This document shows, in pieces, positions 12,331-59,800 of a DNA stretch of 64,000 bases. This DNA is from Gorsachius magnificus. Lineage: Eukaryota; Chordata; Aves; Pelecaniformes; Ardeidae. A program made the translations under genes and the position numbers. Where the stretch lies: assembly GCA_034008185.1 (NCBI GenBank), contig CM067081.1, positions 154,906,258-154,970,257 on the forward strand, given 5' to 3'. How positions within the stretch are numbered: the stretch's first letter is position 1; the number at the start of each line of letters is the position of its first letter. The notes under the pieces are model-generated. The model saw only the letters and a program-made list of their open reading frames with translations. It searched no databases and was not told where the DNA came from.

Positions 12331-12335
12331 CCATG
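12331..12335. repeat. Target site duplication CCATG, right copy
   Basis: It is identical to 11358-11362 and directly follows the terminal CA of the LTR. Confidence 0.75.
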
Positions 12336-14585
12336 TTACTGGACCTAATCTTATTCGAAAAGAGGACTTTGCACATGAAAAAAATGTCAATGTTCTGTGT
12401 CATCTTCAGAAACAGATATTGAACAAATTCAGTAACTTTCCTGCTCCTGTTCCCACTATTTCTTGTTTATAACCCCGCAGCCTGGTCTTTATGGGTGTGT
12501 GCTCTTAGGGTTGTGCTGATGTGTTTTGGGCTTTAAGCAACATAAATAACATGAACTGACTTAAATCCCATCAGAGCTGTGATAGCTGACAAATGTAAAA
12601 TTTGTATGGGATGAATGCCTGGAAACTTTGCTTAGCCTGTGTGTAGTTTTATCATTTTATACAAAAAACTGTATTCTGTAACTACTATTGCAAAGTAAGA
12701 ATTTACTTGAAAATTACTATTTCCAAATAACACTTTAGTACTTAATTATGATAGGTAATCCTGATAACGTCAGTAGAAATGCTAATGTTGAAGTAGAGAT
12801 CTGTTTGTCCATGAGCTTTGCTAAATTAGTGTGTCTTCACCTGAATATAATCGGTGTTCTTTTTTTACCTTTGAATAAATTATTTTTGTATTTATCTATG
12901 TTTTCCATTTAATTCCAAAACAATCATTGTCTTTCCTCTTCTCCCTCCATGTTCCCGTAGGAAGCTCTGAATTCTGGGTTCATTGTAAACCATATTTTTC
13001 CTTCCCAGTAACTCAGTATCTCTCTTAGAGTTAACGAGGGTTCTGGTGAGCTGCCAGTTCCTCACTGGGTTCTGCAGGACTCTGCGGTGGCGATACGGGG
13101 TGCTCCACTGTACTATTTGTTTACTGATAAGAAGCGAGGGTAGAAATTTTAGTGCCGATGTGCGGCGTATCTGTGTGAGAGTGTCTCTTTGCAGTGGCTA
13201 GATTGAAATGAACATCCATGAATTCATTCAGTACTGTTATTTGCCACGGCCCTTTTGTTTCAAACGTGACACCCATCAAAAAGCATGCACAGAGCACTCT
13301 GCTTGCACCTTCTGTTTCCCACTGGGAGAGTGGAGAGGAAAAGACCAGCCATGGTTTATGTTGTTCAGTACGTTACTGGAAGAGCCTTGGATACATTAAG
13401 AATAGTAGGTAAGGACCTGAAAGGAATGCTGCCTGCCTAATTTGTGGTTTACATTTTGTGCCAAAAAGGCCTATGTTGCCAGCTGTGTGCTTTAATGGTG
13501 TAACCTGGCTATAACAGTTACACTGAGATCATGATATTAGGTATTCTCACTTGAATCCATGGTCCTGAAGCTTATTAAACCTGGGTTAAAACTGATTTGT
13601 GTAGCAGTCATCAATCCAGGATTATAACAAAAGCAAATTTACCCACGCACAGTTGCAGAAGAAAACCTTGACTTTATGCTGGGCAGCATAAAGAATTCTA
13701 GAAAAAGTTTTGAGAGGATTTAGAGATGTTTGGGTGTTTCTCCTTTTCTCCTTCTATCTCAGTCTAGAATTTCTAAGTGATCTCTTGAACAGGTAGTTGG
13801 CAGTATTTATGTTGGTGAAAATGAAACATTTGGTGTATGTTGGTGTGCTTCCTCACTTGTCCCTTACCCTTTCCCTGCCCACCATGTTTTCAATTCAAGC
13901 TAATTTATAAACTCAGCTTAATACAACTGGTCTGTTTTAGTGGTTCCACGTTTAATCTTCAGTGGCAGCGTTGGCCCCGTCCCATCCTCATCCTGCTTCT
14001 CATGCTGCTTCACCGTAAGCAGGAGTGCCTTTGGTCAGTGAAGCAGATCGGGGGCTGAAGGTGAAGCTTGAGTGAGAGGCAGAAATACATCCATGGCTCA
14101 ATCAGTTTGCCAGTCTCATTCTCTGTCTATACCCCGCTCCCAAACGCGTGCAAAGACCAACTCGGTCACTTGTACTGGCCCAGAGCGCTGCGCTTTGTCG
14201 GGGTCAAGAAGGAGCAGCGAGGGAACAGAGGGCGGTTGTAATCGGCACTGTTTAAAAATGTAAAAAATAGTCTTTTTTAGCAAGTATGTAGCTTGAGTAT
14301 TAGGAGATTTGTTCACTCTTGACTGTGGTAAATTGATTTGCTTAATAAAAGGAGAAATTCTGTACTTGGAGTTCTATTAACTACCTGACATACCAGAATT
14401 AGATTTCTTAATTATCCTTCGTGATGATGGTATAAAAAATGTTACAAAAGTTTTAGCCAAAATACAGAATTTGCATATCAAAGGAAGCTGCACAAGTATG
14501 TATTGAAATGCAGACTGGCAAAATGGCAATTATAATAAAACCAGGCTTAACATCATAGCCTTTCAGACGAAAGTGCACACAAGGG

Positions 14586-14761
14586 GAAATATTTAATAGT
14601 CTCTGTACTTCTACATTTTATTGTATTTTTTGGGAACCTTTGGCCTTAACATTATGAAAATGTTACCTGCATCTTGTATGAAGCACTGACAGTAAGGAAT
14701 TAAGTTCTTCTGCAGAAAAGTGAAATATTTAATAGTCTCTGTACTTCTACATTTTATTGTA
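14586..14761. repeat. Exact 40-bp direct repeat, 136 bp apart
   Basis: The 40-bp sequence at 14586-14625, beginning GAAATATTTAATAGTCTC, recurs without change at 14722-14761. The 96 bp between are not repeated. It matches no element I recognise; gene conversion or a local copy event would explain it. Confidence 0.9.
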
Positions 14762-15962
14762 AAAGTGAAACAGGAACAGAATTAAGCCCATGCTGGTTTA
14801 GTTAAATATGCAAGTGCTGAATATATATATACTGGCGTTAAATTCACGGGGTTAAACGGTGCCTCTGATCTTCTTCAACACCCTAAAATCATGCCTCCCC
14901 TCAAATGGCAGCTGTCTAGAATCTATCTCAGTGTGGACTCACAGGGCTATTCTACCATAGGCTTTGTGTGATGATTTCCACATGCTAAGTGATTATTTCA
15001 ACCTAACTTAGGCTCAATTATTTTCTTTTTTTTTGGTGGTAATGACTGTGATAATTTTCTTAAAGCAAGTTGTTAATGCTTAGCATTTTAGAGATTTTTC
15101 TTGCATGATAAACAAGCCTTGGTGCTCATAAGACATTCTGGTTTCTGCGCCTAGAAAAGGTATCTACTTTAAAATGTTTATATAGATCTTTTCCATTTCA
15201 GTCTAGTCTACTCACTATTGAACCCCAAGCTTTGAACTTGACTTTGTCCTTTTTGTTCTCTTGAGAAAATTATTCATTGTTTAACCCTTTGAGTTATGGG
15301 TTCTCAGCTCTTTCTTCAACCAGGAGTCTATGTTACTGTCTTAGAATTGTTCCCCAGTGTGTCTTGCAGAGGAGAGGAGGGAGAGGACCTTGCTGATTTA
15401 TTTCTGTCTTTCTTGCTTGCTTTCCCTTGCTTAGTGTGAAGGTAGTCCCCATGTTAATACAGGTCCGTTCTTCCTCTATACAACTTGCCTCATTAATTTT
15501 GAATGTATTACATTTCAATTTCTCATATTACATAGGTGGAAGTCAGTCATGTCACACTGCTGACGCATATGTGTGTGTATGTAATAGCGCTCAATGTCAC
15601 TAATTAATACTCCACATTAATAAATGTTTACTTGAATCCATTCTGTAACAACAGAATTGTCAATGGGAATATGTTCCCATTTAGAGAAAAGGAATTAATT
15701 TTCTGTAAGATTTAGGCAAATTCTTTATAGGATTGAAACAAAAGGTTCTTGACCTTGGTTGAAAGAGTATGTTATCAGGGAGTCACAGGTAAAGGTTACT
15801 TCAGTGATAAATGAGAATTAGCTTCTTTTTACTCACACCTCATTGACAGGAAAGTATTAAAACATCCTTTCAAAGTATTTATCCTTACGAGCTGTCTTTG
15901 AAGTTGTCTGATATACCTTAAGCTGCGCAAGCATAATCAGATTTTTTTTTTTTTCCCCCCAG

Positions 15963-52229
<36,267 letters not shown>

Positions 52230-54558
52230 GCCGCATGTGTTACTATGGAACACTTTTTAAAAACTAACAATATTTATCAGTTAATTGTGAAAAGGGGAAA
52301 TACCATGACTGCTTTGACTTGTAGGTTTGTGGATATTTACTAGACTTTCTACCCCTTGACTGAAACGCAAATCTAATGGAGATCAAGGCATGTGGAGGAC
52401 TTCTCTGAAGTTCCAAACTTTCATCGTACTTCTGGAGCAGCACAGAAATTGCCATTTGTGTGGGGTGACAGCTGTTTGACTTTACTTGGAGGAAGAAAAG
52501 AAGTTTGTATAGCATTGAACTTTAAAACATTACATGGGTTCAACATGTGGCTTTCTGAGTTTGAAGAAAATGTGATCTCACCAGACTTTTAATTTTACCA
52601 AAGGCATGTGGCTGGCCATAATTTGATTTCTTTGTACTGTATTTAACACAAGCCATGAAAACAGATGGTGTAATGTTATTGTCCTGCAATACTGACTGGT
52701 ACAATGAAAGTGTAGTTGCCCCCAAAGAAGTTATTGGTAATTTTAAAATGTAAGGGAGAGTGTATTAAAAATAACTTTAAAAAAAAAAAGCAAACATGAA
52801 TTTGTTTGAGAGTTTTTAATGGAGGAAGTAAAGGACAGAATACTCTGTTTTGCACCGTTTTTCTCAGCACCAGCAAGACCCACTGGTATTCCTGTACTAT
52901 TTTGGTTAACAGGTGTCTCAAGTTTGATGTACCTCTTTTTTAATGGAGTTGATGGCAAAGGATCGAGGGCAAAAATGTTTGCTTGCAACTATCAGTCAGT
53001 CTTTGTGTATGTTTAGAGAGTGGAAGAAAAGCATCCTTTCTGTCTATAGGCTCTTGTTGTTTTTCCATATTTCTAAATATGATGTTGTCAGAATACAACC
53101 AGCATTGTTATTCGCTTGGAAGTACGCAAGTTTGAAGAGGTGGAGAAAAAAGAAAGATGTTGCTCTTCAACCCTTCATCTATCCCTGTTAAAATCACCAC
53201 AAGGTGAGGATAAATTACCTTTGTTTGTTCTGTCTACTTTCCAGAAGCACTAACAACAATATAGATGGTTATTTCTGCCCTCAGAGACTGCAGTTAGTTA
53301 GAGAAGTACTTGTCTATGGTTGCTCTGGCTATTGGTTTTTTAGTCTAATCATTTATGCCATCTTAAATGAAAACTGAGTTTTTGGGAGACCAGGCAGTCT
53401 TTTGGATTAATTGAGCTCTGATTGTGACAGAATTTTGCAGATGGAATTGTGAAGACATCTGAGTGCCCACAAGCCTGCTTTTGACTTGCTATGTAGCACT
53501 GATGTGGAGCTATGGATAGATCATTGAGGACACTGGATACAAGTGCTGCTTGTGCCTCCCTGCTGTGTACATACGCACTCAGTAAAAGGCCCCTTTTTTT
53601 GCCTCTCACCAGATGGGATACTACCCACCTGCCGTCGTCATAGGGTGGCACTGCACACTTAAATGTAGCGAACAATTCAAAAGAACCCTCAGCTGTGTTT
53701 GTGGCAGGCCTTTGACGTAGCTTTTGAAATGCCATGATCATGTGGTGGACTTTTGAGCTGCCCAGAGTAACCAGTTATCTTCCCTTTTTTTGTTATTGTT
53801 GTTTTGTTTGGGGGGGGGGCTTGTTTGTTTTTGTGGAAAGTTATTTGTGAAGTGAGTTGCTTGTAGCAGGAGTTTTACCATCCCAGAGTACAAGAGAAAA
53901 AGGAAGAGAGGTGAAGGAGCAGAACAGGACAGTGAGGGAGCCCATTCTAACAAACCAGGTGTGATCAGGGCACATTACAGTAGCACAGACTTAAGAAATA
54001 AGAGGCACTGCCATTGCAACGTTTGAAGTCTTAAAGATTTAGCAATGCCTGGATACCCTGTCACCAAGTTTACTACAGTGTTCCCAGAGGAAGGTGCTGT
54101 GCGTTTCTCTGGGCCGTAAGTTGCAAGCACAGATTTCTTGGGAGGCTTAGTGCATTTAGAGGTGTGAAGTTAGACACCTATACACCTTCACACTCAAGTT
54201 GTTCTCCCAGTGGAAAATACTGGGGAGAGGAGCGTAGAGGTACTCCTGCAGTCCAGTTACTGACCAGTACATGTCTGCTGTAAACTGTTTGAAAATGTCC
54301 CTGTTTAAATAATCCACTGGAAAAACCTGACTCAACTTTCATTTTGTGGTCTTGAATGTCACCCTAAGAGTCTTCAGAAATTGTCAAATTTCACTTCAAT
54401 GCAGATGGTATACGCACAAATAGTTGAGGAATGCTGTTTTGTTTTTAAAGGAAAGTACGATATTCTGCCACACTGGTATGGCAAAGGCTGTATCTGCTTT
54501 GTGATTTTCCCCCCTTTGCCTCAATCCACTGAATGGTGGCTGTTTTCTTCTTTTTTTT

Positions 54559-54560
<2 letters not shown>

Positions 54561-54595
<35 letters not shown>
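54561..54595 (+). repeat. Run of 35 T followed by GTGTGTGT
   Basis: One C separates this run from nine further T upstream. It lies in the inferred TRIM24 3' UTR and is likely to vary in length between individuals and assemblies. Confidence 0.95.
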
Positions 54596-54596
<1 letters not shown>

Positions 54597-54927
54597 TGTG
54601 TGTTTAATGTCACTGCTAATAGCACTAGTAGTAAAGAACCTTCATCTCACTTCACGGGACAGGTAGAAAGCATCTATTTATTGAATCATAAGAAGGGGAA
54701 TGTCCTTGAGAAATTTGTCATTTGTCTATACAAATCATCACTCTTGCACCGTTCAGCTGCAATTTTTAATAATGGAAATGGTATGGAGAAGCAGTCAACA
54801 TCAAATGCAGCTCACAGGAAATGACAGATGCCAAAGGTTTATTTTTCTTTCCTACCCAATCCAACATCAAACACTCGCTTTCATTTTACTTGCTAAAAAG
54901 GGGAAAGAAAAAAAAATACATAAAATT

Positions 54928-54933
54928 AATAAA
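54928..54933 (+). terminator. TRIM24: Candidate TRIM24 poly(A) signal AATAAA
   Basis: AATAAA follows an A-rich patch. A modest T/G-containing stretch follows at about 55025-55050. Assignment rests on the hexamer alone. Confidence 0.4.
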
Positions 54934-54950
54934 ATGCACATGGAAAAGCA

Positions 54951-56283
54951 ACAGAAGTGGGTGCAGAGGAAAATAATATGCATTTAGCTGTATCAAAATG
55001 TCTTGCCTCTGATAGGCAATCCCTATGACTGCTTTGTGAGTGGACAGATGCTGTCTGAAATGTCATTGTCTAGATTTCACAAAAAGTTGTTACATTTTTT
55101 TATTTAGTTGGTTCATTTAGACATAGCTTTAAGGAGCACATCTATTGCCTGGAGCCTTAGGACTAAATATTGCCATTTTAGAAGAGCTTTTACATCACAT
55201 GTTGAAATTCTTGTGTGGGTTGGATGACTGTACTGTGTGGGGCCCTTGGACAATACATTCAACAGTCGTGATTCAGCAATCCCTGAGTGACTACATGCAC
55301 AAATGTAATCTCTGAAATAACCACGAGCTAAGAGTGAGCAAGTTGAATTTGCGATCTAATGGTGGCTTCTCTGAGTATGCAGCTAGTTCTGCAGATTTTT
55401 GTATTTTTGTCCTTTTGACTTGTGCATGTAAAAGCCAGCAGCTGGAGCTTGTAACTCCTATTTGTAGCAAGGAGGATGGTAATGCTATTGAGTTAAGTTC
55501 CCAGGAAAAGGGGGGATCCCATTAGGGAATCATTACGCTACTATTTATCTCGACCACTGTTAGCCGAAGTTAATCCAACTGTAGCTGGATCAAAGCTTTC
55601 CTTTTAGGTCTAAAGCAGTTTTAATGAAGTGTTTTGCTTAGTAATTATTGTAAATCCAACTATTTGAAGGCCTCTGTGCATGGGGTTGAGTTTCACCCAC
55701 AAGGGAAGAATAAGTTGCTTTGTTCACTTCCTTACTTAAACTTTGATTATTGTTTTCCCTGGTCTTTTACAGATTGTATAGATATTTTAAATGGCGTAAA
55801 CCCATAAATAACAAGCATTTCTAAAAGATAAGCATTTAAAGAAACAGGCAATGATTAGTATGTTGCTTTTCTGAACACCCTAAGGCCAACTGTCCCATCC
55901 ACCTTGGGGAAACCCCAGGAAATGTGACCCAATGAAGTTAAGCATGTGTGTATATATGTAGTGTGTGTGTTTGTATATATGGGGTTTTTTTAAAGTCTCG
56001 TTCTGAACCCCACGTAAAACAGCTTGATCAAACATCTGTCTTGCTCTAGGCTGCTAAAGAATGGGGATTGTTTAGCCCATGGTCTTCTGGTTTATACAGG
56101 TAAGACTGCAGAATAATAGGTGGTGTGATGTGGGCACGCTGCATGCATGCCGTGAACATTTCCGTGCCAGTGTAGCTTGAATTGACCGGAATCACGGAAC
56201 TGCTCCCCACCTCCTGTAGTTAAACTAGTGCAGCTTGTGCATGGGAGGCTGGCTGACTTTAAATTTTCCCCCTTAATCTTTGT
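54951..56283. other. Space between the convergent genes
   Basis: Unique sequence with a TG/TATA microsatellite at about 55947-55981. I see no gene. One or both 3' UTRs may extend into it. Confidence 0.6.
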
Positions 56284-56289
56284 TTTATT
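56284..56289 (-). terminator. SVOPL: Candidate SVOPL poly(A) signal AATAAA
   Basis: TTTATT on the + strand reads AATAAA on the - strand. It lies about 480 bp beyond the last firm coding exon in the SVOPL direction. Confidence 0.35.
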
Positions 56290-56480
56290 GTTTTGGCGGA
56301 TTGCTTTTTAGGAAAGACTAGCCACAAGGCCTTAGCTAACAGGCTGATGCTGTTGGGGCTTTTGACTTGAATTTGATGAAGGAGTGGTTTTAGTGGTGTC
56401 AAGTATTACTTGTATCTGCCCTCCTCTCTCTCCCTTGCAGCACGGGCAGAAGCAGCGACTTCAGGTCAGGACCAGAGATT
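56290..56480 (-). CDS. SVOPL: Candidate SVOPL terminal exon
   Basis: On the - strand CCCCTCTTTGCCAG precedes 56480 and the next in-frame codons read AAT CTC TGG TCC TGA, which would end the protein ALQ-NLWS. The coding part is only 56466-56480; the rest to the poly(A) signal would be 3' UTR. Human SVOPL ends ALQ-QIK, so the residues do not match and the call rests on position and splice signals only. Confidence 0.2.
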
Positions 56481-56766
56481 CTGGCAAAGAGGGGCTTGCG
56501 CTAGCTGAAGCTATCAGGCTTGCATGAGGTAGCTGGGGCTAGGGCAGGCTGCCTGGGTGGTTCTTGTATGAGAAATGAGCTGTAGGCAACTGGGGTGACG
56601 GTGCTTTAAGCTGCTGCAACAGCATGTTCCTGTGCTTGCCTCTCAGGCCTGACTTGGGTTTAGGATCACTCAGGAGAGCGTGGTTTGGATTCTGGCTGAA
56701 TCGTAATCTGCGAGTTTCTAAATAGTGTTGAGATACATGGGAGCTCCTGGAGTGGTAATTACAAAC

Positions 56767-56880
56767 CTGCAGTGCCCTGCCCTTGGTCTCGATGGGCAGC
56801 GTGAAGGCAGAGATTGAGCACACGACGCACACGGATGAGAAGAGGCAGAGGGCCCCGATGAAGGAAGCACTCATAAGAAC
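56767..56880 (-). CDS. SVOPL: SVOPL exon, last membrane segment
   Basis: It encodes [20 protein letters not shown], then [18 protein letters not shown]: 38 codons, phase 0 at both ends. The [10 protein letters not shown] end is the typical cytoplasmic end of the family. The donor is GTTTGT, and an unspliced message would read on to a stop at 56539. Confidence 0.96.
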
Positions 56881-59800
56881 CTGCAGGTCAATGAACAGGT
56901 CAAACGCCAGCTCAGTGGTAGGGGGTGGCTGGCAGTTAATTAGCAATTAAAGAGTGGATGAAGGGTCACAAAGATGTGAGAGACTCGGCAACAGAAAAAA
57001 CAATGTCTTGTGAATCTGAGAGCTTTCAGAAAGTAACAAATACTAGCAAGCTAAGCTCTGGGAGGAGATTATTTTGTAGATCTGCATCTGGCGAAGACCA
57101 TGTAAGTACTCAGTGTAAGCATCAGATAAAGAACTAATGAGTTGGGGAGGAATTGAATACATCTCTTTTTTTTTTATGAACTTCAGGGGCATTTCTCTGT
57201 ATATTTGATAGCAACAGTTGGCGCAATGTTTACCAACATTACCAAGTGTGCTCTTACTTGTGATATAAACGGGGCCACCATGGCTCCAACACGGCACAAT
57301 GACCCACTTGTTCCCATCCCCAGGGCTCGCATTGTGGTGGGATAAACCTAAAACAGCCCAGAAAGAAATCGGATTAGTGCAACAATCTGTGGTATGTGTC
57401 CTTATTTTTCCCTTTTTTTTTTTTTAAATTTTTCTTCAGAGACGCCCATTACATTATCAAGGGCAGCTAGTGGGATATAATATGAAAAGAAGTAAGTAAG
57501 TGCTCCTTTGGGTCTCTTTTGTGCCATTACAAATCTGCCATTTTTTTTCCCTAAAGTTTTAGGGCAAGTCAATCAAAGCTGGATGTGATTCCCCTGCTGT
57601 TTGCTTACCACCCCACCACCACCTTTCTCCCAGCTGTGCTGGGCAGCTCACATCAAAGTCACAGAGAATAGGCTGGGTGCTAAAGGAAGAATTTAATTTA
57701 TATTGCCAGGCCCTGTATCTGGAAAGCAGGAAGAAAGGATATTGCCTGCAGCCTTCAAGACTGCCAATATATTTGTATAAACAGTACTTTTGTTTAGAAG
57801 GAAGAAAAAAGAAAAACAGATCCCAATAAGAAACCTCCAGGCTTAGAAGAATGTGTTTTGTGTATTTTCTTTTCACATCTCCCAAACACCTGTGCCAAAT
57901 AACCACTTAAGCATGTATTTTGCTTAACTTGAATTATAGTCCTGTTAATATCAATAGATTTTAGCACGTATACTCATGGAAGCCTTTGTTTAAATACTTT
58001 ACTGGGCCAAGCCAATGCAGGTAAGGTAATTCAAGAAGAGTCTGGGCATGTGGCTGGAAAAGGGATTTTCAAGTTTGGTTTTGATCATTGATTAAATTGT
58101 GAGTAGTATCAGGTTATGATATGGCGGGCCGTTGCAGCAACGGTCTTCACATCAACAACATCCAGTTCAGGACTATTAAAAAGTTGGTATTTATTCAAGC
58201 CTAGTGCATGCTTAAATAATTAAATAATATAGTGTACTATTAAAAGAAGTATCAGGCCAACCCAGGGACCCACTGCTGTTTGCTTTTTGTCACTCCACTC
58301 AATCTGCAAGGCAATACATTTGACTCCACCCAATTGTTTAAAAAAGAACAACAAAAAAACCCCAACAATGCATATTTCATACACAGAACTCATGGCTCCA
58401 AAGCTGTATGAAGGACAAGCTCTCTGAAGGATTAAAACTATTTGCAGACAGAACACAGCAATTTCTGCTAAGTGAAAAAAACCCATGTCTATAACCTCAT
58501 ATACTACTTCATACTGCTACATCAGTCCCGTAAGTGCTGGAAAATGTTCTTTTCAGTGGTAGCCTACTTTCTAAGTTTGCAGGGGTTGGGGAGGGGGAAG
58601 ATTGTGGGTTTTGGAAGATGGTGGTACACGACACCCTCAAAAATAATTTTTTGTAGTACCTGCCCGACAGGTGGCTCAGTAGGGCATTCCTCTTCCACCT
58701 GCCCTGATCATCTCCAGCTAGTTTTCTGATTCTTTCTCTGATCTTGCCTATGAAAGCAGTGTGGCCAGGAAGCCAGAGATACTTAGTTCAAGGAAGGTGG
58801 CTTTAACTAGTCAATAGACAGGGCAGCAGTCCTGGGTATAGGCAAAGGGTCTTTCATGCCCCAGAGCAGCTTAATGTACTTTCAGGAGGACCCACCTCTG
58901 CTGTATAAATGTAGATGGTGTTGAAGTTTGCTGAAACCAAGGCACGGAGCACGAAGAGAAACCCAGTCATGCCTGCGCTAGAGAGAGAGCCGTGTGGAGC
59001 AAAGAGTTAGTGTCACTGAATGCTGACCAGCAGGGATGCAACCTAATATGTGCACCATGCTAAGGCTTCTACCAGCTTAGTGTAAGGGAAAGCATAAGGA
59101 AAAGTTGACTGCTGACAAGTATAATCTTATTTTAATCCATTGGCAACATGTTTGACCACAGGCTATTGCATGTGATGCTTCCTTTAGGCCAGTGTTACAG
59201 GCTGGAGAGAACGATCTGAACAGGTCCATAGTGGCTCAGCTGGTGCCTTCCGCATTATGGACAAGTCTGACTTCCAGCCTTGCCCTCGACTTCGGTTCCT
59301 GTACAAAACTGTTGCAAGCTGAGTTTCAGGGAAAACTGAAAATAATGATGGCAGTACAGAGGCCAATGCCCTACTGAATGACTGTAAGCTTCCTGACAGG
59401 GGCTTATTTAGCTTAAGGACTATCTGCAGCCTCCCACTCCGGCTCCCAGGTACTTCAGCCAGCCTCCGAGGCCAGTGGCCCACGGGGCAGGTGGCAGGGG
59501 TGTTCACCGCTGGCAAGCAGCCATCAGGCTACCAGCCCACTGAGACGAGACTTCACCTTGAAGCCATCCTGATTTGCAGGACCCGTTAAGCTCTGCCAGC
59601 CTGAGAGGGGTCTTTCTTTCTTACACATCCTCACAAATCAACCTGATAATTACAGCACTCATGGCAGCCTTTCCCTTGATGCCTTGAGCTCCTCTTGAAG
59701 TGCCCAACTCTACAAGTTAGAGGAGGCTTATGTAGCACTGCCAAAAATGAAAGAAAGGGGGAAAAAAGTGAGACTGAAAGAAAAAAATATGACTTCTTTC

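Larger units (their letters stand above)
1..15962 (+). other. TRIM24: TRIM24 intron 1 (3' part)
   Basis: This is the stretch before the first recognisable TRIM24 exon. It shows no GC-rich first exon and no RING-coding start, so exon 1 must lie upstream of the window. It ends in a long T then C tract and AG at 15961-15962. Repeats inside it are listed separately. The remaining unique DNA has only short chance reading frames. A few CpG-richer patches (about 13070-13170 and 14140-14240) have no assignable function. An A-rich tract lies at 656-700 and a G run near 6319-6330. Confidence 0.8.
52230..54950 (+). other. TRIM24: TRIM24 3' UTR (inferred extent)
   Basis: From the stop codon there is no further long coding frame. 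The only AATAAA that I found on this strand before 56 kb is at 54928-54933, so a 2.7-kb 3' UTR is the simplest reading; shorter forms ending at variant signals are possible. It includes T runs at 54551-54559 and 54561-54595, and a G run near 53812-53819. Confidence 0.5.

Noticed and set aside
56539..56766. Read-through C-terminus of SVOPL to a stop at 56539 as the normal protein end
   Set aside because: The sequence after RALQ has no counterpart in the family; kept only as an alternative in the findings.
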